7,285 nt of DNA from Pseudomonadota bacterium. Lineage in GTDB: Bacteria > Bdellovibrionota_C > UBA2361 > OMII01. Of the stretch, positions 1 to 3,751 are shown in pieces. A program made the translations under genes and the position numbers. The stretch's first letter is position 1. Every line of letters starts with the position of its first letter. The stretch spans positions 1 through 7,285 of the forward strand of contig JAIXPR010000389.1 of the NCBI GenBank assembly GCA_027486155.1. Reading direction: 5' to 3'. The notes beneath the pieces are model-generated. The model worked only from the letters and a program-made list of their open reading frames with translations. It was not told the origin of the DNA and searched no databases.

Positions 1-2
1 AA

Positions 3-41
3 TACATCGAGGCCGCTATTACGGAGAAGCTGGGCAGGTAA
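3..41 (+). CDS. Possible 3' end of an unidentified gene (partial)
   Basis: One reading frame entering from the left edge ends at a TAA at 39-41 and would encode the C-terminal residues YIEAAITEKLGR. The amphipathic, charged composition is plausible for the end of a helical protein, but twelve residues cannot identify a family. It does not resemble the C-terminus of EF-Tu or of ribosomal protein L33, the products often encoded just upstream of secE. Its CTG and AGG codons look different from the CTC/CTT and CGT preferred in the genes downstream. It may simply be non-coding. Sequence left of the window would settle it. Confidence 0.2.
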   Translation, partial: YIEAAITEKLGR

Positions 42-219
42 AATCGAGGGGAGCCCGTTTGCTCATGCCCTTGAATTCTGCTACCTTGCGCAGTCTCCGT
101 CGTATTCGTGGCTTGTGTGCCAGGTACAGGGGAGTGGTTCGATAGGTCTGAATTCAGGATTGTGGCGGTCTAACCCCTTGTTCTTGAAGCGATTTTATTG
201 AGATTTCGTAGGATTTCAG
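42..219 (+). other. Intergenic region upstream of secE, presumed promoter region
   Basis: No gene is visible in these 178 bases. They should hold the promoter of the secE-nusG transcript unless transcription enters from the left, but I see no convincing -35/-10 pair. A perfect 10-base palindrome, CTGAATTCAG, lies at 148-157, and a second GAATTC lies at 73-78. A segment starting AGGGGAGTGGTTCGATAGGT at 128 looks superficially like the 5' part of a tRNA, but no tRNA can be completed from it. A weak ribosome-binding site, AGGA at 210-213, serves secE. Confidence 0.5.
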
Positions 220-444
220 ATGAACGAAAAGGTGGCAAGCGGTGCGTCCGAGTCGGTAGTTTCCCGCACGAAGGGATACGTCACGGAGAGCATCGAGGAG
301 CTTAAAAAGGTTCACTCGCCAACGAGACAAGAGGCGATGAAGATGACGGGGGTAGTGCTCCTCATTATCGCGTTCATCTCCCTCTGCCTTTTCGTGATGG
401 ATCTGTCGTTTAACTGGCTCATGGGCAAGATGTTGAGTCGGTAA
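220..444 (+). CDS. secE: Preprotein translocase subunit SecE
   Basis: SecE is the small essential subunit of the SecYEG channel in the inner membrane, where it clamps the two halves of SecY. This 74-residue protein has a hydrophilic N-terminus (about 1-25), an amphipathic helix with the family signature (ELKKVHSPTRQEA, residues 27-39), and one hydrophobic transmembrane segment at about 43-62 (GVVLLIIAFISLCLFVM). It is therefore the short, single-span form common in most bacteria, not the three-span form of E. coli. The family signature is normally KVxWPTR; here the tryptophan position is serine (S33). The ATG start has a modest AGGA Shine-Dalgarno element six bases upstream. Location immediately before nusG supports the call. 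No frameshift is visible. Confidence 0.93.
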   Translation: MNEKVASGASESVVSRTKGYVTESIEELKKVHSPTRQEAMKMTGVVLLIIAFISLCLFVMDLSFNWLMGKMLSR

Positions 445-482
445 GACTGTTTGGTAGGCAACGCTGTTTAGAACACAACGCT

Positions 483-1034
483 ATGGAAACGAACACAACA
501 GAGCAAAAGTTACAGTGGTACGTCGTTCAAGCCTACGCTGGCTTTGAGATGAAGGCCAAACAGGCGCTTGAAGAGCGAATTCGTTTAAATAACCTCCAGC
601 ACCTCTTCGGAGAGGTTCACGTTCCGCAGGAGACGGTGGTGGAGTTAGTAAAGGGACAGAAAAAGACCTCAACGAGGAAGTTCTTCCCTGGGTACATCCT
701 TGTGCAAATGGTTCTCAACGAAGAGACCTGGCACCTTGTGAAGGAAACCCCAAAGATCTCGGGCTTCGTCGGAGATGCCACAACCCCTCAGCCAATAACT
801 GAGGATGAGGTATCTCGTATCTTCACCCAAGTTGAGGAAGGAGCTGCTTCTCCGAGATCTAAGATGAACTTTGAGCAGGGCGACGCCGTGAAGGTTGTCG
901 ACGGTCCATTTGCTGAATTCAATGGAACAATTGAAGAGGTTCGACCAGAGAAGGGTAAGGTGAAGGTGTTGATCAGCATCTTCGGCCGTGCTACTCCAGT
1001 CGAGCTCGATTTCATGCAAGTAGAGAAGTGCTAA
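483..1034 (+). CDS. nusG: Transcription termination/antitermination protein NusG
   Basis: NusG binds the clamp of RNA polymerase, suppresses pausing, and through its C-terminal domain contacts Rho or ribosomal protein S10, so linking transcription to termination or translation. The 183-residue length matches the family (E. coli 181). The NGN domain spans about residues 11-118, with the typical WYVVQAYAGFE start and the FFPGYILVQM and ISGFVGD core motifs. The KOW domain lies at about 130-182, with GDAVKVVDGPFAEFNG and the IFGRATPVEL strand. The start follows secE by 38 bases. No recognisable Shine-Dalgarno sequence precedes the ATG; the upstream bases contain two copies of CAACGCT (459-465 and 476-482). 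Translation may depend on coupling with secE. No insertion domain is present between NGN and KOW. Confidence 0.97.
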   Translation: METNTTEQKLQWYVVQAYAGFEMKAKQALEERIRLNNLQHLFGEVHVPQETVVELVKGQKKTSTRKFFPGYILVQMVLNEETWHLVKETPKISGFVGDATTPQPITEDEVSRIFTQVEEGAASPRSKMNFEQGDAVKVVDGPFAEFNGTIEEVRPEKGKVKVLISIFGRATPVELDFMQVEKC

Positions 1035-1073
1035 GTAATTGGTATTACTGAGCTCCCTGAAGTTTATAGGTAT

Positions 1074-1078
1074 AGGTG
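1074..1078 (+). promoter_or_regulatory. Ribosome-binding site that fixes the rplK start
   Basis: AGGTG lies six bases before ATG at 1085. A GTG at 1076 is in the same frame and would add three residues, but it overlaps this element and has no good site of its own. The start at 1085 gives the MAKEI N-terminus expected of L11. The wider string ATAGGTGG (1072-1079) also matches part of the L1-binding stalk of 23S rRNA as I remember it. Confidence 0.7.
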
Positions 1079-1084
1079 GTACAG

Positions 1085-1510
1085 ATGGCTAAAGAGATTA
1101 CAACGTTCATTAAGTTGCAAGTGCAAGGAGGAAAGGCGAACCCAGCTCCTCCTATCGGACCGGTACTCGGTCAACACGGCGTAAACATCATGGAGTTCTG
1201 TAAGCAGTTCAACGCGAGAACTCAGAAGCAGATGGGTGAGGTGGTGCCGGTTGTGATTACCGTGTACAAGGACCGCTCGTTCACATTCGAGCTCAAGACC
1301 GCTCCAGTTTCCTTCCTTATCAAGAAGGCTCTCGGTCTTGAGAAGGGTTCCTCTGTTCCTAACAAGGACAAGGTAGGAAAACTCACCAAGGCTCAGGTGT
1401 ACGATATCGCCAAGCAGAAGATGCAGGACCTTAACTGCTACGACGAGGAGGCGGCGTTCAAGATCGTTGCTGGAACCGCTCGAAGCATGGGTGTTGATGT
1501 ACTCAAATAG
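1085..1510 (+). CDS. rplK: 50S ribosomal protein L11
   Basis: L11 binds the GTPase-associated centre of 23S rRNA at the base of the L7/L12 stalk and takes part in factor binding and in the stringent response through RelA. The product is 141 residues from the ATG at 1085 (E. coli L11 is 142). The N-terminal domain (about 1-70) has the proline-rich switch segment NPAPPIGPVLGQHGVNI, with P22 and P26 at the positions linked to thiostrepton sensitivity in other bacteria. The C-terminal RNA-binding domain (about 75-141) has the typical PVSFLIKKALGL and GTARSMGV segments. K3 and K40 sit where PrmA methylates L11 in E. coli. The gene follows nusG by 50 bases; that gap contains a small AT-rich hairpin (AGTAAT-TGGT-ATTACT, 1034-1049), too weak to be a terminator. 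Confidence 0.97.
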   Translation: MAKEITTFIKLQVQGGKANPAPPIGPVLGQHGVNIMEFCKQFNARTQKQMGEVVPVVITVYKDRSFTFELKTAPVSFLIKKALGLEKGSSVPNKDKVGKLTKAQVYDIAKQKMQDLNCYDEEAAFKIVAGTARSMGVDVLK

Positions 1511-1511
1511 T

Positions 1512-1625
1512 CCTGGGGATATTGACTTCTCAGCGTTTAATACCTAGGCTACCCGCTCCTTAATCCCCGTAAAACGGTGGAATAGGCGCTAAAAAGGTGC
1601 GGGTTAATCGCTGAAAAGTCCCCGG
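1512..1625 (+). promoter_or_regulatory. Long structured RNA element in the rplK-rplA gap
   Basis: The 148-base gap contains nested inverted repeats that can fold into one long, interrupted hairpin. From outside in: 1516-1518 with 1621-1623 (GGG/CCC); 1524-1528 with 1616-1620 (GACTT/AAGTC); 1531-1535 with 1609-1613 (CAGCG/CGCTG); 1537-1540 with 1604-1607; 1552-1556 with 1599-1603 (CCCGC/GCGGG); 1558-1561 with 1594-1597 (CCTT/AAGG); and an apical CCG/CGG at 1567-1569 and 1575-1577. No U-run follows, so it is not a standard terminator. A role in control of rplA and downstream genes, for example as a protein-binding leader or an RNase III processing site, is inferred. The pairing was read by eye and not folded by software. 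Confidence 0.65.
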
Positions 1626-1658
1626 AAAACCAGTTTAGTTACGTTTTTAAGAGTAGTT

Positions 1659-2360
1659 ATGGCTCGCACAAAAGAGGGAAAGAGAATCCGCGCAGCTCGG
1701 GCTAAGGTCCAGGCTGAAAAGCTCTATTCGATGGAAGAGGGGTGTCAGGTTGTAGCTTCAACCGCATCCGCGAAGTTCGACGAGACCGTTGAGGTTGCAG
1801 TTCGTCTTGGAGTTGATCCGAAGAAGGCTGACCAAAACGTTCGTGGTTCTATCGCGCTCCCACACGGACTTGGAAAGGCCGTTCGCGTTCTCGTGTTCGC
1901 GAAGGGTGACAAGGCTAAGGAGGCTGAGGCCGCTGGCGCTGATTTCGTGGGTGGCGATGACCTCGTTGAGAAGATCAAGGGTGGATTCTTTGATTTCGAC
2001 AGCGTTGTCGCGACACCAGATATGATGGTTCAGGTCGGAAAGGTAGGAAAGCTCCTTGGGCCGCGTGGTTTGATGCCATCGCCTAAAGTTGGAACGGTTA
2101 CGTTCGACGTAGGGGAGACCGTTAAGTCAGTTAAGTCGGGTCGCGCGGAGTACCGCGTTGACAAGGCTGGTATCGTTCACGCCGCTGTTGGTAAGGCTTC
2201 CTTCGGTCCTCAAAAGATCCAGGATAACGTTTCGGCGTTGTTCTCGGCTCTTAACCGAGCAAAGCCATCAAGCAGCAAGGGCGTATATCTTCAATCAGCT
2301 TCGATCTCCCTCACCATGGGGCCAGGCGTAGCTCTCGATGTAGCGGCGCTTAGAGCGTAA
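1659..2360 (+). CDS. rplA: 50S ribosomal protein L1
   Basis: L1 forms the mobile stalk near the E site of the 50S subunit and in many bacteria also represses translation of its own operon by binding an mRNA mimic of its rRNA site. The 233-residue product matches the family length (E. coli 234). The split N/C domain I carries KFDETVEVAVRLGVD (39-53), and domain II spans roughly residues 68-160. The family signature, with GKVGKLLGPRGLMPSPKVGTV (127-147), is intact. The C-terminal part has the expected GPGVALD near its end. A weak AAGAG (1649-1653) lies five bases before the ATG. The gene comes after a 148-base structured gap and ends 12 bases before rplJ, so rplA and rplJ are almost certainly co-transcribed. 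Confidence 0.97.
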   Translation: MARTKEGKRIRAARAKVQAEKLYSMEEGCQVVASTASAKFDETVEVAVRLGVDPKKADQNVRGSIALPHGLGKAVRVLVFAKGDKAKEAEAAGADFVGGDDLVEKIKGGFFDFDSVVATPDMMVQVGKVGKLLGPRGLMPSPKVGTVTFDVGETVKSVKSGRAEYRVDKAGIVHAAVGKASFGPQKIQDNVSALFSALNRAKPSSSKGVYLQSASISLTMGPGVALDVAALRA

Positions 2361-2372
2361 GGAGTTTGAAAA

Positions 2373-2927
2373 ATGGATAGAGCTGAGAAGCAAGTAGAGC
2401 TTGAGTCAATTGTAAGCAGTTTCTCTAAGGCGCAGGTTGCTGTTTGCGCCGACTACCGTGGGCTGACCGTAGCTCAGGTGACAAAGTTGAGGGGCGAGCT
2501 GAAGAAGGCTGGATGTGAAGCGCGCGTTGTTAAGAACACGCTCGCTCGTCTCGCCGTAAACAAGGTAGCTGAAGGTGGTAAGCAGGACGAGGTAGTTAAG
2601 TTCCTCGAGACCATCGTAGGCCCAACCCTTGTTGTCACCAACGCGACTGACGCGATAGCGCCAACTAAGGTGCTCGTTAAGTTCGCGAAGGAGAATGATA
2701 AGTTTCGAGTGAAGGGATGTTGGCTTGATGGCGCGTATGTTGACGCGGCTGGGGTAGATTCGTTGTCGAAGATGCCTGGCCGAGAGGAGACGTTCGCCAT
2801 GTTGCTAAGCCTGATTTTGGAGCCTGCTACTCGCCTTGTTCGAGTAGCCTCTGAGCCTGGTACCCAGGTCGTGAGAGCAATCGAGGCTTACCGAAAGAAG
2901 CTCGGAGGTGAATCAGCGGCTGCTTAA
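2373..2927 (+). CDS. rplJ: 50S ribosomal protein L10
   Basis: L10 anchors the L7/L12 dimers to 23S rRNA at the base of the stalk. The product has 184 residues, longer than E. coli L10 (165). The N-terminal rRNA-binding domain contains the typical ADYRGLTVAQVTKLR (26-40) and VVKNTLARLA (52-61) motifs. The C-terminal helix, about 150-178 (PATRLVRVASEPGTQVVRAI and following), is where L7/L12 N-terminal domains bind in the family. A strong AAGGAG (2359-2364) overlaps the rplA stop codon and sits eight bases before the ATG, consistent with translational coupling. In many bacteria an L10-binding leader lies just upstream of rplJ; the 12-base gap here leaves no room for it. Confidence 0.97.
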   Translation: MDRAEKQVELESIVSSFSKAQVAVCADYRGLTVAQVTKLRGELKKAGCEARVVKNTLARLAVNKVAEGGKQDEVVKFLETIVGPTLVVTNATDAIAPTKVLVKFAKENDKFRVKGCWLDGAYVDAAGVDSLSKMPGREETFAMLLSLILEPATRLVRVASEPGTQVVRAIEAYRKKLGGESAAA

Positions 2928-3003
2928 TTGGGGCAGGTTGAGCCGGTGTGCTGAAGAGTTAGTTAATTGTTTTTAGTTGTGTCGAAAGGAAAGGAGTAAA
3001 ACC
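2928..3003 (+). other. rplJ-rplL intergenic gap with strong rplL ribosome-binding site
   Basis: These 76 bases hold no gene and no convincing hairpin. A five-base T-run at 2970-2974 is not preceded by a GC-rich stem, so I do not call a terminator. AAGGAG at 2991-2996, seven bases before ATG 3004, decides the rplL start against in-frame upstream alternatives such as one at 2977. A strong site is expected because L7/L12 is needed in several copies per ribosome. Confidence 0.7.
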
Positions 3004-3393
3004 ATGTCAGAGGCGTATACGTTCGACGGCGTAGTAGATTTCATTAAGGCTATGTCCCTTATGGATGCTGCGAAGATGGTAAAGAAGCTCGAGGAAGAGC
3101 TTGGTGTGAGCGCTGCTGCTCCAGTTGCTATGATGGCTGCTGGCGCTGGTGCTGCTGCAGGTGCTGCAGCTGTAGAAGAGAAGACTGAGTTCACCATCAT
3201 GCTTGATGATGCTGGCGCAGAGAAAGTTAAGGTGATCAAAGTAGTTCGTGAGATCACCGGACTTGGCCTCAAGGAGGCTAAGGACCTTGTTGACGGCGCT
3301 CCAAAGCTCGTTAAGGAAGGTGTTGCTAAGGCTGAGGCTGAGGACTTCGTTAAGAAGCTCAAGGAAGCCGGAGCTAAGGCTAGCCTTAAGTAA
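3004..3393 (+). CDS. rplL: 50S ribosomal protein L7/L12
   Basis: L7/L12 forms the multi-copy stalk that recruits and stimulates the translational GTPases. The 129-residue product (E. coli 121) shows the three usual parts: an N-terminal helical dimerisation domain (about 5-34), an alanine- and glycine-rich hinge (about 36-56, with AAAP and AAGAGAAAGAAA), and the compact C-terminal domain (about 59-129). The last contains EFTIMLDDAG and the highly conserved run from KVKVIKVVREITGLGLKEAK through DLVDGAPK. The ATG at 3004 is chosen for its strong Shine-Dalgarno element. The last codons contain a perfect 14-base palindrome, TAAGGCTAGCCTTA (3375-3388), the first of a series of hairpins running into the downstream gap. 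Confidence 0.98.
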   Translation: MSEAYTFDGVVDFIKAMSLMDAAKMVKKLEEELGVSAAAPVAMMAAGAGAAAGAAAVEEKTEFTIMLDDAGAEKVKVIKVVREITGLGLKEAKDLVDGAPKLVKEGVAKAEAEDFVKKLKEAGAKASLK

Positions 3394-3404
3394 GCTTGCG
3401 CTTA
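3391..3404 (+). other. Small hairpin at the rplL stop codon
   Basis: TAAGC-TTGC-GCTTA forms a five-base-pair stem starting with the rplL stop codon. It directly follows the palindrome in the last rplL codons (3375-3388). It is short and could be chance, but it belongs to a run of adjacent hairpins. Confidence 0.3.
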
Positions 3405-3406
3405 AT

Positions 3407-3433
3407 TACCGACAGCCTCAAACGCTGTTGGTA
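3407..3433 (+). other. Hairpin 1 in the rplL-rpoB gap
   Basis: TACCGACAGC (3407-3416) pairs with GCTGTTGGTA (3424-3433) around a seven-base loop. The ten pairs include one G-U wobble, and the stem can extend by two more pairs outward. No U-run follows, so it is more likely a pausing, attenuation or processing element than a full terminator. Reading is by eye. Confidence 0.6.
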
Positions 3434-3444
3434 GTGCAGTGAAA

Positions 3445-3470
3445 GAGGGGCGGCCCACAAGCTGCCCCTC
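3445..3470 (+). other. Hairpin 2 in the rplL-rpoB gap (GC-rich)
   Basis: GAGGGGCGGC (3445-3454) pairs with GCTGCCCCTC (3461-3470) over a six-base loop, CCACAA. This is ten continuous pairs, one of them G-U. The stem has terminator-like strength, but ATCCATGAAG follows instead of a U-run. In E. coli a partial attenuator lies between rplL and rpoB, reducing rpoB transcription relative to the ribosomal proteins. This hairpin is a reasonable candidate for the same role. Confidence 0.65.
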
Positions 3471-3482
3471 ATCCATGAAGCC

Positions 3483-3524
3483 GGCCTGTAGGGGCGCAAT
3501 CTTAGGGTTGCGTCCCTATGGGCT
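3483..3524 (+). other. Hairpin 3 in the rplL-rpoB gap: 19-pair stem, candidate RNase III site
   Basis: Bases 3483-3501 pair with 3506-3524 without a bulge around the loop TTAG. The core is TAGGGGCGCAATC against GGTTGCGTCCCTA. Five of the 19 pairs are G-U wobbles and the rest are Watson-Crick. A continuous stem of this length is the kind of substrate RNase III cuts, and E. coli has an RNase III site in the same gap. The function here is inferred from position and shape only. Confidence 0.65.
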
Positions 3525-3565
3525 TGTTGATAGGTAATTGGCCGAGCTAAGTCCCCCTAGTCTCT

Positions 3566-3604
3566 ATCGGAAATCTCAGAGCTCGAGGTTCCATTAGTTC
3601 CGAT
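3566..3604 (+). other. Weaker inverted repeat in the rplL-rpoB gap
   Basis: ATCGGAA (3566-3572) is the exact reverse complement of TTCCGAT (3598-3604), with a 25-base interior that includes further self-complementary bases (CTC, GAGCTC, GAG). The long interior and competing pairings make the exact fold uncertain. Confidence 0.35.
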
Positions 3605-3608
3605 TTTA

Positions 3609-3644
3609 GGGTACAAAGCGTCGTCATTACCGCTTGTTAAACCC
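3609..3644 (+). other. Hairpin 4 in the rplL-rpoB gap
   Basis: GGGT (3609-3612) pairs with ACCC (3641-3644), and inside it ACAAAGCG (3613-3620) pairs with CGCTTGT (3631-3637) with a bulged A. The loop is ten bases. A short TTTC follows, too weak to call a terminator. From 3645 to 3751 I see no strong stem, no clear promoter and no gene. Confidence 0.45.
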
Positions 3645-3751
3645 TTTCACTTCTAGGTCTAGCTAACCGAACGAGTGAGAGCGGAAGCGCAGCCAGCTTT
3701 GTCGGCCTCCCACGGGCGGCATGAGCTTTTTGCCTTTAGAGTCACTTACGT

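Larger units (their letters stand above)
3394..3751 (+). promoter_or_regulatory. rplL-rpoB intergenic region, structured leader of rpoB
   Basis: This 358-base stretch contains no gene on either strand that I can support. Its first half is packed with hairpins, listed separately, and its second half has weaker repeats. I find no convincing promoter for rpoB, so transcription probably continues from the ribosomal protein genes with partial attenuation and RNA processing, as known in E. coli for a gap of similar size. A TAG at 3737-3739 closes the rpoB frame upstream, and the only purine-rich element before the start is a weak AGAG near 3738-3741. Confidence 0.6.

Noticed and set aside
128..200. 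Possible tRNA-Trp starting AGGGGAGTGGTTCGATAGGT
   Set aside because: The 5' end looks tRNA-like, but no 3' acceptor strand, anticodon stem-loop or T-arm can be placed. CCCCT at 174-178 is far too close to close a normal tRNA.
481..1019. Minus-strand open frames antisense to nusG (63, 116 and 75 codons)
   Set aside because: They overlap the conserved nusG frame completely and show no family features.
1076..1084. Upstream GTG start for rplK
   Set aside because: It overlaps the ribosome-binding element and adds residues not expected in L11; ATG at 1085 gives the standard N-terminus.
2977..3003. Upstream start for rplL
   Set aside because: The extension would translate through the strong AAGGAG site used by ATG 3004 and adds a segment unlike L7/L12 proteins.
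3445..3480. Rho-independent terminator after rplL
   Set aside because: The stem is strong, but ATCCATGAAG follows it with no U-run. I keep it as a hairpin or attenuator candidate, not a terminator.
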